Assembly: GCA_032164245.1 (NCBI GenBank)
Contig: JAVMKO010000006.1
Span: 6,029,001 to 6,093,000, forward strand
Source: Sternotherus odoratus
Lineage: Eukaryota > Chordata > Testudines > Kinosternidae
Length of the DNA stretch: 64,000 bases
Direction: 5' to 3'
Shown here: positions 43,840 to 55,651 of the stretch, in pieces
Position numbering within the stretch: the stretch's first letter is position 1
Layout of the letters: each line of letters opens with the position of its first letter
Translations under genes and position numbers: made by a program
The notes under the pieces: model-generated
Told to the model about the DNA's origin: nothing
The model's database searches: none
What the model saw: the letters and a program-made list of their open reading frames with translations, nothing else

Positions 43840-44498
43840 CCGTATTTTTCGCCCTATAAGACGCACTTTTTCTTCCCCAAAACGGGGGGGAAAAAGTTGC
43901 TGCGTCTTATAGGGCGAATATACCTATTCGCCCCATCACAAAAAAAAAAACAAAAAAAAACAAACAGTGCGTGCGCCCCGGTTCCCCCCCCTCCCCGCCG
44001 CGGGCGGGCTGCCAGGGGCGCCCCGGTTCCCCCCTCCCCGCCGCGGGCGGGCTGCTGGGGGCGCCCCGGTTCCCCCCTCCCCGCCGCGGGCGGGCTGCCG
44101 GCGGTGCCCCGGTTCCCCCCTCCCCGCCGCGGGCGGGCTGCCGGCGGCGCCCCGGTTCCCCCCTCCCCGCCGCGGGCGGGCTGCCGGGGGCGCCCCGGTT
44201 CCCCCCTCCCCGCTGCGGGCGGGCTGACGGCGGCGCCCCGGTTCCCCCCTCCCCACCGCGGGCGGGCTGCCGGCGGCGGGGAGGGGGGAACCGGGGCGCC
44301 CCCGGCAGCCCGCCCGCGGCGGGGAGGGGGGAACCGGGGCGCCCCCAGCAGCCCGCCCGCGGCGGGGAGGGGGGAGCCGGGGCGCTTTTTGTGTGTGGTG
44401 GGTTTTTTTTTTTTTTTTTTTTTTTTTTCCCGGCTTTTTTACTTTAAAAGTCGGGGGCGTCTTATACGCCGGAGCGTCCAATATGACGAAAAATACGG
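43840..44498. mobile_element. TA-target fold-back element with GC-rich inverted arrays
   Basis: TA lies on both sides (43838-43839 and 44499-44500). Perfect 12-bp inverted ends read CCGTATTTTTCG and CGAAAAATACGG. Just inside the left end, CGCCCTATAAGACGCA (43850-43865) is perfectly inverted at 43901-43916, making a 16-bp hairpin. The body holds about seven direct copies of a ~43-bp unit (43975-44270), then about three copies in inverse orientation (44268-44385), so the RNA or single strand can fold into a long hairpin. A poly-T run (about 44401-44428) follows. No transposase. The 282- and 181-codon open frames (Pro/Arg/Gly-rich) come from the GC-rich arrays. Confidence 0.88.
43975..44385. repeat. 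43-bp GC-rich units, seven direct and three inverted
   Basis: Each unit contains CGCCCCGGTTCCCCCCTCCC CGCCGCGGGCGGGCTGC. The GGTTCC start recurs at about 43980, 44024, 44068, 44111, 44154, 44197 and 44240. The inverse GGGGGGAACCGG follows in the 3' third. Confidence 0.92.
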
Positions 44499-44500
44499 TA

Positions 44501-45370
44501 CTTCTCTCCTTTGTGTATCCAGCACATTCAAGGCAGTTTTAGTTAACTAATTAAAAACAATTTTTAAATGCTCATTCTGTACACTTTTAATTTAATTCCA
44601 GTTTCCATCCAATTCAGCTTGACACAAATCCCAAGTAAAACCTTATTGGGCAAATCAGAAATGTCATTCCCCATGTTCTAAATAGAAAATATGCAAATTA
44701 AGAAACATGATATCTATACAATTTATTTAAGCAATTATGTATCCTCCTGGCTAGCAAAAAGCAGCACCAAACTTACGTAAAAGTTACATTTGGTTGCAAA
44801 TTAACATGTTTTAATGGTTACCAATCAGCGAGAATGAACTTTTTTTAAAAAGGAAAATAAAAAGCATAAATGCAAAACAGGATTAAAATCAATAATTTAA
44901 ATCAGCAAGCAAGAACCCACAATGTAAATCACTGATTTAAATCAACCTTGATCACAGTACAATCAAACCTCACAAAGTCCAGTTGCTTGTTAGCCTCAGG
45001 TTCCAGTTTTAACTCTCCCCTTTCATGAGCTCTGACTCCCCCTGAGGCATGGACAAAGGGATTTCAGCTCACGGTGAGTTGGAGCGATATCTCTTTAATT
45101 GCAACGCCAAGAATTCAAACAGCATTGGGTTATTTTTAGTCAGAGACTTTTATGTAGCTTTAAAGACTGCTGAAAAACAAGATGGGGAGGAAAGTGGTAC
45201 GTTGGGTGGTTAAATCATTGGATGGGCAACGGTCGCACACCCTGGCTCGCGTTCAAGATTTAAGCCCTGGGTGTTTGCAAAACAATAAGAGGCAACTTTC
45301 AAGGGAAAGGCCTGTGTACAAAAACAGTCGGTTCATCAGGCTCCATTGAGGTAGTGGACAGTCAGTGGGA
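44501..45370. other. Unannotated AT-rich interval
   Basis: No gene or repeat recognised. 44500-44960 is AT-rich with several AATTTAAATC-type words. Confidence 0.45.
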
Positions 45371-45372
45371 CT

Positions 45373-45540
45373 AGGCACAAGGAGGCAGGAGAACAGGTTT
45401 CTGTCCCTGCTGTGTGACCTAGACTAGTATGTCACTTGGCCTGTTTCCTCTCCGTCCTTTGTCTATTTGGACTGTACACACTGTGGGGAAGGGGCTGTCT
45501 CTTATTGTTGGTTCAGTGGTTGGCATGCCTGGGCTTCTAT
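45373..45540 (+). mobile_element. MIR relic with L2-type tail
   Basis: GGTTTCTGTCCCTGCTGTGT GACC and TCACTTGGCCTGTTTCCTCT CCGTC match a decayed MIR core. GGACTGTACACACTGTGGGG AAGGGGCTGTCTCTTA is the L2/MIR tail. Confidence 0.7.
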
Positions 45541-46408
45541 TAATGACGTTCCTCCGTTACTGCTGCCGCCGGCATGAATTGCACTAATGGGTGATGATGA
45601 AAATAAGAACCAGAATAAAAAAAACAAAGGCAAAACTCAAATGCCAAGTTAAGGAGACGCTGCAGCAGACAAGGCTGGAGTGCTCTGAAAGTTGGCATGT
45701 TGCTGATGTGGGGAGCTTTGTGTTTCACTGACAGCATACGCCGAACTCCTCCACGGGCATGACGCACAGCCCGTAGGCTGGGAAGAATGACGGCGGCTCA
45801 CAACGTGGCGAGGTTCTAGCTGAGGAGTGGGAGGCCAGCTGGAGCACCCGATAATACTGGAGCAGCCAAAATTCGGGCCACTGGGCAGTTGTTAGGGGGA
45901 GGTTGGGAGACGCGGTGAAGGTTTCACGGCTTTCATCGCAGATTCCCCCACTCCCATTGCAGGAGCAGCACCCGTGAGTATTCGCGGACACCTGGCTACC
46001 AGGCCTTTCATCTCAGGCGTAGGCCCCTGGTCTTTGAGATCTGGGAAATGCCTCCGCTTGTCCAGCCCCTGCAGAGAGAGCACGTACGCTGGCCCACCCG
46101 CCAAAACCGCAGCTTAGGCTCCATTGTCTCAGCTCCGAAAGCACGGGAGACAATCAGCGTCACGACGTCATTTACAGCGAAGATCCAATTGCTGCAGCAC
46201 CGGCAACTGCCTTAGAGTGATTTTCCCTCGTGTGGCTGCCACCTTTTCAGGGAGGCGTGGCGTAGTGATCAGTGCATTGAAGGCCACATACTCCAACACT
46301 GGAGGCCCGGGAGCCCAGGCACGTCCATCCACATTGAGACAGGCCCTGACAGTAACGGGGTGTGCACACAAGCTGGCTCCCTAGATGCCTAACTAGCTCC
46401 TTCTGCAT
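45541..46408. other. Unannotated interval
   Basis: GGCGTGGCGTAGTGATCAGT GC (about 46253) has a faint tRNA/SINE-head look but no B box. No gene recognised. Confidence 0.4.
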
Positions 46409-46410
46409 GA

Positions 46411-46525
46411 GGGTGACCAGATGTCCTGATTCTATAGGGACAGTCCTGATATTTGGGGCTTTCTCTTATATAGGCTCCTATTACCCCCCCTACTCTGATT
46501 TTTCACATATGCTATCTGGTCACCC
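46411..46525. mobile_element. Small MITE 'GGGTGACCAGA', copy 1
   Basis: Ends are GGGTGACCAGATGTCC and the inverted ATCTGGTCACCC. The right flank is TA and the left flank GA, which may be a mutated TA. Interior CTTATATAGGCTCCTATTAC CCCC is identical in the copy at 62518. Confidence 0.85.
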
Positions 46526-46669
46526 TAATTTGCGTGTGCATATCCCAATGTGCACACGTCACTGCAGGAGCTGTGAGCACCAATCCAGAGGCTTCAGTTC
46601 ATGTCTCCTGACTCTGAAGATAATTTCAGGCACCCATTCTACAAAACACGGTGCAGCTCTGTGTAAATA

Positions 46670-47170
46670 ATACTGTGGATCTCTGCTCTGATACCTTCTA
46701 AGGCCAGCTGAGACCACTGTACTCAGCTGATGTGCCCTCCTGTTAACACAGGCCAAAGAACTTCGCCCAAATAACTCCTAGAGCAGAGCTTTTAGAAAAA
46801 ATCCCATCTTGATTTTAAACTGACCAGGGATAGAGAATCCACCAGGACCCTTGGTAAATTGTTCCAGTGGTTAATTACTCTCACCATTAGCAATTTACGC
46901 CTTATTTCCAATCTGAATTTATCTAGCAGCAACTTCCAGCTGTGTTGGACGTTTGTTTGCTGGATGGAAAAGCCCGTTATTAAATATTTGTTCCCCATGT
47001 AGGTACTTAAACTTTGATCATTACCTCTTAACCTTGTCTTTAAGATCAGTCAGTTGGACTCCTTGATTCAATCACTATAAAGCACATTTTCTAATCCCTT
47101 AATCATTCTCTTAATTCCTCCTCTGGTGGGCTCTGCACCTCTCAAACCTCTCTGCCAATTATCCCCTTTT
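46670..47170 (-). mobile_element. CR1 LINE 3' portion
   Basis: The minus strand matches the CR1 3' region, with peptide 'NNLPRVLVDSLSLVSLKSRW DFF' in a short open frame (46792-46998), the CR1 ORF2 C-terminus. The 5' side is decayed. Confidence 0.8.
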
Positions 47171-47655
47171 CCCCGCTTATCTCCTCACCTTCTTCCATGG
47201 TGTCCTCTGGAGCGGGAAGACCCCGCTTCTCCAACGAGCAATTTCCCATCCACATTCAAACCATCCTGACAATATGCTGTTTCTGAGCTGCCTTTCAATG
47301 CAAACCTTCTCCTCCCACCATCCCCACACCATGCTGTGGGAGCGAGGAGATGGGAAATTCCCTGCCCATAGGAGGGTTTGATCTTCAAACTACGGCTGCA
47401 CCATCTCTGTCTCGGCTGGGCTGAGCCACCGTCTGTCTCAACCTCCACAGGGAAAAAACAGCAAGCTGCTCCTTCCATGTTCTGACCAACCATGAAAGAA
47501 AATGTTGTTGCTCTCTGGAAAAATCAGCTACTTTCAGCTTTTAGCCTGTCAGGTTCTTAATGTCTCGCTATAACGCACTATTTTCTCTTTCCAACTCATT
47601 GGCATGTAAACTCGTGCTACTATAATGACTGTGGGGCCTAGTGTATGGCTGTTAA
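47171..47655. other. Unannotated interval
   Basis: No gene or repeat recognised. Confidence 0.45.
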
Positions 47656-47659
47656 AGCT

Positions 47660-47977
47660 ACATAATAGGCTAGGAGGAAGGAGAAAAATTGCTCTTCTGA
47701 ACCTCTGAGGATAGGACAAGAAGCAATGGGCTTAAATTGCAGCAAGGATGGTTTAGGTCAAACATTAGGAAAAACATCCCAACAGTGAGGGTGGTTCAGC
47801 ACTGGAATAAATTGCCTAGGGAGGTTGTGGAATCTCCATCATTGGAGGTTTTTAAGAGGAGGTTGGACAAACACCTGTCAGAGATGGTCTAGATAATATT
47901 CAGTCCTGCCATGAGTGCAGGGGACTGGACTAGAAAGATGACCTCTCGAGGTCCCTTCCTATCCTATGATTCTATGT
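47660..47977 (+). mobile_element. CR1 LINE 3' end
   Basis: The end of ORF2 (WNKLPREVVESPSLEVFKRR-type, from 47797) leads into GACCTCTCGAGGTCCCTTCC TATCCTATGATTCTATG, the classic CR1 terminus with an ATTCTATG motif. Confidence 0.9.
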
Positions 47978-50900
47978 GCACAAAGCTGATTCCTGGAGTC
48001 AGTGGGTGGCGAGAGCTGTGCTGGGAGTGGGGAAGAATTGTCCCCAACACTCATATGCTTCCTGCTGTTTCCATTGGACAGTAATTCCCATGAGCGCAAT
48101 GGGCGAAATGAAACTTGCTCCTGTGCAGGAAGCCCGAAGGCTAGACATCACTTAAGCTCTATTTGAAGATGTGTGTGGTGCCAATGGCCTTGTGCTTACC
48201 TGATGACTAGGTGTGAACTCCATCCAGAGAGAACTACGTCGATTCATTAAGAGCTTCCAAAACCCACTGAAGTCAATGGCAATACTCTGACATCCACAGG
48301 CTTTGCATCAGGTCCTAGAGCTCTCTCTGCTCTTTGTGTAGATGTATTTCCCCGTTTGTTTTTGTTTGGCATTTCACCCAGAACAATTTTCAGTCTCCTT
48401 TTCATCAGCTGCGACTCTATGGGAAAAAGGTTCTGAGCTCGGAAATGTCTCCCTCGCAAAGGGAGAAGGGAAGCTGGGTCCCGTCGGTGGTTTGGAAATT
48501 CCCAGCTTTTGTTTGTCCATCTGTGAAATGAATTTCATTTACTGGACTCGGGTGAGTAGTTATGAAGTGCTAATGAGAATCGGACTCCCTTAGCATCCAT
48601 GGCATTTAATATAGTGTGAGACACAATCCTGCTCTAGCAGGCCCATGGACAAGAGGAACACATAGATTTCCTCTGTCTTTCAGTTCTGTGATTCCGCGAT
48701 TGAGAATCCAGAATGATAGATTGTTAGGGAAAGACACTGCAGTGTTTTAAAAAACAAACAAGCAGCAGAAACATTTTTTTCTACAGATTCAGGTTGTGAC
48801 ACAGAAAAATATCATATTAGAAAATGTGCCTTCATGCTGTCGTAAAAATAAATGGCAACAATAGAAGGACATTAAGAGCCAGACGTTCGAGAGTTCTGCC
48901 CCCCACAACGGTGGCCAGTTTTTCAAAAGAGCTTAGCTTCCAGATGCAACCAAGGGGCTGAGCTCTCTTCAAAATCTGGCCCTAGAGACTCTGTTCTCCT
49001 CTTAAATACACCGGCATCCTCCCCAATGACTTAGGTGTACCCCTGCTGTGGCTGAGGGCAGATTTTGCTTCATTACTTAGTACGGTAAATGTACCCAGCC
49101 TCAAAATGAACAAAGGCAGGGGACGGTCACAAAAAGATTGCAATCTATGGGGCCAGCCCCACAAGCCCTTTCATGCGCAGGCAGTCCTTACTCATCCCAG
49201 TAGATTAAGACAACGGGACTACTCTGGAAAGGAAGATGAATGGCAAAAAGTGCAGGAGCGAGAAATTGCAGAAAGATCTCTGTCCACAAGGAGATTAACG
49301 AGTAGTACGTAGTGATATCTAGTAGGTTTGTGCAAGAGCTCCCTCTAGTAGTGAGACTCTAGGAGAGACCATGTTGCTGTAACTCAGATGCTGTGTATTA
49401 AAGTAGGACCAACACCTTGGCCTCCTGAACAGAGCAATGATTCAGGAAGGAAAGCTTTGCCCAAGATGAGAATCAGCCTTAATGACAATGACATATTATG
49501 TCTACAGCATTGCCGCATCCGAGTTGTATCTGAGAAAATAAAAGACGTTTTAATGGGAGAAGGCTGTATCCTCTGTTGTTTGTTGTTTTTAAGACTAAAT
49601 AGCTATATTCTAATAGGAGAGGACTTGTAGAGCAGACTCCATTTGATGGGATTGACTCAGGGCAGAAGAACTATATTCTAGTAGCATCCAGATGTCCCAC
49701 TCAGGATCAGAACTCCATTGTGCTAAGTATTCTGGGAAGACATTGATGGCGCCTATACCAAAAATCCTGATTTTCAATCATGCTATTGTTAGATGTGAGG
49801 AAATATTCCTAATGGAAAAAAACAGGTGTAAATGAAACTTATCTACAAAACTGATCATTGGCTTCAGTGCTAGGTGGCTACTGAAGTGGTCAGAACAATT
49901 CTGTCTGTTTATGACTTTTCATATCTCATCTTGAGATCCATCTGCTCTTTGTGGTCTGTGCTGAGGCCTTCTAATTTGTGACTTTAACTAAAACACTGAT
50001 AAAAATCCCAAAATAAAGAAATGGTGTTTATTCAATAGACCCCAGAAATGGTTACTTATATTTAAGAGCTTGTCTACATGGAGTAATGCAGACAATGGAG
50101 GTGTGATTTCTAAAGCACACTTGGGTTGCGCATAAATTGGTCCATGTTGACTCAGCTGGTGAGCACTAAAGGTTCTTGCACAAACATAGTGGTGTTTGAA
50201 ACAGTACTACGTTAAAGTGCACTAGAGAACATTGCAAAGAGGTTACTCAAGAGTGTAAACCACTAATGTGTACAATCGTATACAGAATATACATTACTTA
50301 TTACAGTATAAACAGCCCCCCGTTTTTGGGTATCTACATAAAATGGCTAAAAATGAACCCTGAAAAATTAAATTAATATACCTGAAAAACAGCAGCTCTA
50401 CTGATGATTTAGACTCTAATAAAAACAATGGGTTCTATTCCCTGAGCCTGCTACTTCTCCTGTATTTTGGTTATTCTCCTGAAAAGCTGACCTGGTGATC
50501 CTTCCATATCTATAGATCCACTCGCAGGACATAAGTTCTCTAGGGTGTATTTCTATGTATAGGTTGTAAAAGCTACAAAGCATTTTCTGATACTTCCGTA
50601 TGAAGGACGTTGTCTTGAGTTCAACACAGAATCAGAACACTTATGTAGGTGGAATATGAACGCACATGGACCGCTTTGTACTGGGAGATTTATAACATAG
50701 TTGAGTCAACCTGAGTTGGCTTGTTGGATGGTTATTGAAACCCGATACCTCCCCCAAATAATCAAATATGCTGCTAATCATGGTAGCCATGGTAGGTGCT
50801 GAGGAAAATGATTGAAGTGGCTTTACTTGCAGTCTTGTATCTCCTACAGTAACCTGTTATTGGCTAGAGAAAGCAGTCATGATGATTAAAATGAAAGCGT

Positions 50901-53860
50901 CCTCATGACAACGTAAAGACCACCCCAAAATAATGGAAGTGCCTGCTAATAAATGTAGAGCAGAATTATACCCAGTGGGCCGGATTTTTCTCTAATTTAC
51001 ACCATTCTCTCCTAGAGTAACGCTGAGTTACTCTGGGTACATACTGGTATAAAGACAAGCAAAATCTGGCCCATTACATTTGGGGGTGGCCTCTTACGAC
51101 AGGAGTCTGCCTAATAAGGGTGGTTTCTTGAACTGGTTTCTCAGTGACATTTTTAAAGGCAGAGGCAGGAAAGCAAAAGTGGGTGAAAGAACATTTTGCA
51201 TTAGCCCACACGGTAGCTCCAGCACCCATGTTTAAGTGGAGTGTGGGCGAGTCTCACAAAGCTTTTCACAGCAAAATTTCAGCTCTGTATGCCAGAGAGA
51301 ACACCCTCTGAATAACCGAGAGCAAACCTATTCTTGCAGGATCTGACTCAATTATTCCCTTAAAAACTAAAATTTTAATATGCTTCTTGAGAAAAGGAGT
51401 TGAACAAATCCATTTACTTCAATTAAAAGTAGCGTCATTGTAATTTACTAGTAAATGATGCAACGCTTGCCTGGAGTAATAGCGTACTTTGCAAGACGTC
51501 CCACTGAAAACAACAGGGCTGTTTGTGGAGAAAGGTACTGTTTGAGGTAAGCAGAGGAGGCAAAAGGTGAAACCGTTTACAGATTGCCAATGTGAAACAA
51601 ACATCACAAGTCTTTGGAGTTTTGATTTTTCGTGTGTTCTTTATTCACAATTTAAAATTCCCAAACCAAAAACTGAGTTACAAGAGAACTAAGGTTATAC
51701 ATAGATATCCATTTGTTCAAAACATGATTAGAATGCTGTCAAGTAATCACAAGACCTAAATGTCTGAAAGTAAGGAAATCCATAGGTAAGGTTCCACAAA
51801 GAACCTTAAATCTTCCCCTATATATTTACCCACCATCTACAATACTTAAAAGAGACATTACTTATTATCATTATTACTGGACAATTATAGCTTTTGGCCC
51901 CAAATCCTGCAATGAGCTCTGTGGAGATGGATCCCTGAGCATGTGCAGAATTCATTACAGGATTGGGGATACAGACTTTTTAAAAAACAAAATATACAGC
52001 TATGTCTGCTCCCTTCCCTCTTCCGTAGCACATTGTTTGATGTGGTGAATGGGGCACTCAGCGGTCTGTGGTGTCGGTCTGGATCTAGAGGCCAAGAGCA
52101 CTGGCTTACATCAGTAAGATGGCTATGAAAGGTCTAGGCCAGGGGATTTCCAGTTCTAGAGGCGAGGTGGAAGAGCTAGACTAGGCCTTTGTTTTGTAGT
52201 GGAATGGTGAATGGAGGTACTGTTTCTGGAATGTCAGTAGAGTCGTATGTTGTGTTCCCTGGAGTCAAACGTTCCCAACATTCAGAGGGTTTGGATCTAA
52301 AGTTTTGCTTTTGGGCTCCTCTAATACGAACTCATAATCATGATGCCAGAAATCAAACCAAGAACCTGCTCCAGACAGCTGGCAGGTCATTCATGAAGAT
52401 AGCTTTTTTTAGCTTGGATATTTTAATGTAACATGTTAATGTGACATTCGTATGACAGAATATGCCTGATCCAGAGCCCACTAAAGGCAATGGAAGAGAC
52501 TCCCACCAACTTTGATGGGCATGGATCAGGCCCTATTGAATGACATTGTTCTGTTGATATTTACGACGTTCTGTTGATATTTACAATCATTTTGCATCTT
52601 GTACCTTAGATGGTAGAAGAGTACAAGGTGGAAGGCAGACGCGTAACAACCAAAAATGTTGCCCTGTATTCAAACAAGAATGCTTCGGAAGAGGCAGTTT
52701 TCTAGCTTGCTTAAGCAGATCAGCAGATATAACTCAACCAGCAGCTCCCATGGCAGGCTTTCTTTGCTGTTCTGCTTGGTAGTTCAAGTTCGCCTGCTCC
52801 CCTTTGGTGGTTAGTTTGAAGAAAAATCTGCAGTTTGATTAAATTAATTCTCCGATTAACTGGCTGTGGAGTTTCTGCCAGTATCCAGCCAGTTCTGGCT
52901 AACTTCAGGCTCTGAAGCAAGAACCGGAAACAAAATGGTTTCCTCCTGTCTGCAAGCTGCTGTAATGTTGTAGTGGCCAGGCCTGGCAAAACACGGGGTT
53001 TGATCTGGATGGCAGAGACATGATTAGAGAAAGTTTGGAGTCAGAGACCAACATGGTTCAGTCCAAACCAGAATAAACTTTCTCAGGAAAGGTGAGCCGT
53101 CACCGGCCTAGAGAATAAGTGGGATCCCATTGATCCTTCTGCACTTAGCAAATTGTTTTCAAGCAGAATTGCAAGACACTAGTAAAATGTCGGGATTATG
53201 TGGGAGAGCGTTGCTCCCATTAGGACAATACTGGTGAGAGTCTCTTGCTGGGAGGCTGGTCTGATCTCTTTGACTCAGAAGATGAGCTTGTTTCCTTCAC
53301 TACAGCACAGGAGAACCCATTCAACTTCAGAAAGTGGGCAGGGTGGACATTGTTTGATCATCACAGCCTCCATGACAATACAACAGGCCTTATGGCCTCA
53401 TGCGGAGGGGAGCGAAATGGGAATATGACCACATGCTACAATGGGTATAATAAATAAATGACTGTTCCGTCTGCCTGGTTTCAGCTTCAGATGTCGGTGC
53501 CACGTCCTACGATTAAAGTGATAACGTATTTAATGCGACGCATTCATCTGCCCAAATCCTGAACATCAGTCAGCCAGCTGCAGCCAGCGGGTTGCCGGAA
53601 ACTAGCAGAGGGCTTACAGCACACGCACGCACCATTTTTATACCTGTTCTGCAGTGCTGATGCCTACCCCAATCCTTCTCCCCAACCTTGGGACCTCTTT
53701 GAGGGAGAGACTGGGCCCAAACCAGTGCCACACTGTTGATTTAAATGGGGTTGCATAAGTATAACTGGGAGGAAAAATTGGTTTCTTGTGTTTAAACCTG
53801 ACCTGTTATTTTCCGTTCCTTCTGGATGATGAAATACAAAGCTCTGTGCCAAAGGAATCT
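47978..53860. other. Long interval with almost nothing recognisable
   Basis: No gene found. 50072-50230 (CTTGTCTACATGGAGTAATG) faintly recalls the 'gtctacac' MITE group. A 23-bp block with GTTCTGTTGATATTTAC is duplicated in tandem at 52548-52588. Composition is moderately AT-rich. It looks like an intron or intergenic region. Confidence 0.4.
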
Positions 53861-53864
53861 GTTC

Positions 53865-54290
53865 ATAGATTCCAAGGCCAGAAAGAACCATTGTGATCAT
53901 GCAATGGTTCTGAAACTGTGGGTTGGGACCCTAAAGTGGGTTGTGACCCCATTTTAATGGAGGCCAAGGCTGGTCTTAGACTTGCTGGGACCCAGGGCTA
54001 AAGCCAAAGTCCAAGCCCGACCTGAGGGCTTCAGCCCTCGGTGGCAGGGCCTCGGGGGTTGGTTCCCCTTCCCAGGGTTGTGTAGACATTTTTCTTGTCA
54101 AGAAGGGGGTTGCGGTGCAATGGAGTTTGAGAACCGCTGTTTGACCCCCCTGTATAACACAGACCATAGAACTTCCACAGAATCATTCCTGGAGCAGATC
54201 TTTTAGACAAACCATCTTGATTTAAAAATTGCTAGGGATGGAGAATCCACCACGATCCTTGGTAATTTGTTCCAGGGGGGAAAGATCCCA
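53865..54290 (-). mobile_element. CR1 LINE 3' fragment split by a hAT MITE
   Basis: 53868-53898 (CATAGATTCCAAGGCCAGAA AGAACC) and 54145-54290 (TGACCCCCCTGTATAACACA) are adjacent parts of one CR1 3' end, as in the copy at 10937. The element between them is listed separately. Confidence 0.8.
53899..54144. mobile_element. hAT-derived MITE nested in CR1
   Basis: The left end reads AATGGTTCTGAAACTGTGGG and the right end TTTGAGAACCGCTG, degraded inverted repeats of the CAGTGGTTCTCAAAC type. The interior GGCTTCAGCCCTCGGTGGCA GG recurs reversed at 39925-40195. No clean 8-bp duplication remains. Confidence 0.7.
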
Positions 54291-54603
54291 AATCAGTAAG
54301 GGAACATTGGTGCAGACCTTCAAATTACAAATATTTTAAAACAAAAATATTTGAATAGCATTTTCCTCTCTCCTTCAACCCAGGGACTAAGGACCATCAC
54401 AGACCTCCCCACTTTTTGCACCAAGTGCAAGGCTCATTTCTTTGACTGGCCTTTTCTAACATAAATCCAGAGCAACGTGTACACTGAGCCCGCCCCACTC
54501 CCCAGCCCGACCCGATCGGAACAAGACACACTGCTGCACACACTTCTCCCCCTGAGCGAAGAGGAGGGAACAAACAAGTGACACATTTTTGTCTCGTGGT
54601 TGA
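54291..54603. other. Unannotated interval
   Basis: No gene or repeat recognised. Confidence 0.45.
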
Positions 54604-54611
54604 ATGCTCAG

Positions 54612-55221
54612 CAGAGGTGAAAGTAACTTACAGGACTTACTGGTACTCCGGAGTCCTGAGGAGGGGGCGGGGCCTCGACCGGAAGAACCTGCCGGAGCCC
54701 TGGGGTAGCGGCGGCGGGGCTCCGGCGCCTATTTAAAGGGCTCTGGGCGCTAGTGGTGGCAGGAGCCCTGGACCCTTTAAATAGCCACCACTACCCCAGG
54801 GCTCCAGCAGCGGGGCTCTGGTGGCAATTTAAAGGGCCTGGGGCTCCAGTGCTGGGATCCCCAGATCATAAGAATGACCGTACTGAGTCCGACCAAAGGT
54901 CCATCCAGCCCAGTATCCTGTCTATTGACAGTGGCCAATGCCAGGTGTCCTGGAGGGAGTGAACCTAACAGGTAATGATCAAGTGATCTCTCTCCTGCCA
55001 TCCATCACCCCCCTCTGACAGACAGAGGCCTGGGACACCACTTCTTACCCAGCCTGGCTAATAGCCATTAATGGACTTAACCTCCATGAATTTATCCAGT
55101 TCTCTTTTAAATCCTGTTATAGTCCTTTAAATTGCAGCCTGGGGAAGCTGGTCTGCCCCAGTATGCGCACCGGTTCTTGCGATACACCACACCTGGGCGG
55201 CCAGGCTTACTATCACCTCTG
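54612..55221. mobile_element. hAT-type element interrupted by CR1
   Basis: The left end CAGAGGTGAAAGTAA is inverted at the right end as TTACTATCACCTCTG, with one mismatch. The interior has imperfect internal repeats around TTTAAAGGGCTCTGGGCG and CCCTTTAAATAGCCACC (54730-54840), themselves inverted. Flanking 8-mers do not match well, so the duplication has decayed. Taking out the CR1 leaves about 350 bp. Confidence 0.75.
54866..55128 (-). mobile_element. CR1 LINE 3' end nested in the hAT element
   Basis: The minus strand reads the same CR1 3' terminus as 41885-42222. ATCATAAGAATGACCGTACT GAGTCC is its last part and GGCCAATGCCAGGTGTCC lies inside. It ends at about 55128, with hAT sequence on both sides. 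Confidence 0.88.
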
Positions 55222-55229
55222 GTTGCAGG

Positions 55230-55646
55230 GATGAGCGCAGTATAAGAACCAATACAGAACAGAACAGACCCAAGTTGCTGAGTTTGCCCTGGGGCTGCTA
55301 GTTCTACTGTTGGTTAATAACAATAGACCCAGATTCTCCATGGCCTCGTACCTTATGCATCATTTACACCAGTGCAAAGTGGGTATAAAACCCCACTCAA
55401 CAAGCCTGGTAAGAATTTATGCCCCCGTTACACTGATGTACATGATTACACCAGGGGTGGGACAGTGGAGATTTTGGCTCTTGATCCCCCATTGCCTGGG
55501 CAATGCAGTGGCACTGACTGTACTCTGCTCATTCCCTCTCCCCATTCCTTTCCTTTGATTTTTTCCCCCTCCTTAATTCATAGTAGATACATGTGACCAG
55601 CTTTGTGCCAAACTCTTATAGGCTGTGCAGGTAAGGACAGCTAGAG
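55230..55646. other. Unannotated interval
   Basis: No gene or repeat recognised. Confidence 0.45.
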
Positions 55647-55651
55647 GTAGG

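Noticed and set aside
43702..44550. A 282-codon Pro/Arg/Gly-rich open frame and its 181-codon antisense partner
   Set aside because: Both arise from the GC-rich units of the fold-back element and cross its borders.
46250..46300. A tRNA-like stretch GGCGTGGCGTAGTGATCAGT
   Set aside because: No B box or cloverleaf follows, so neither a tRNA gene nor a SINE head could be supported.
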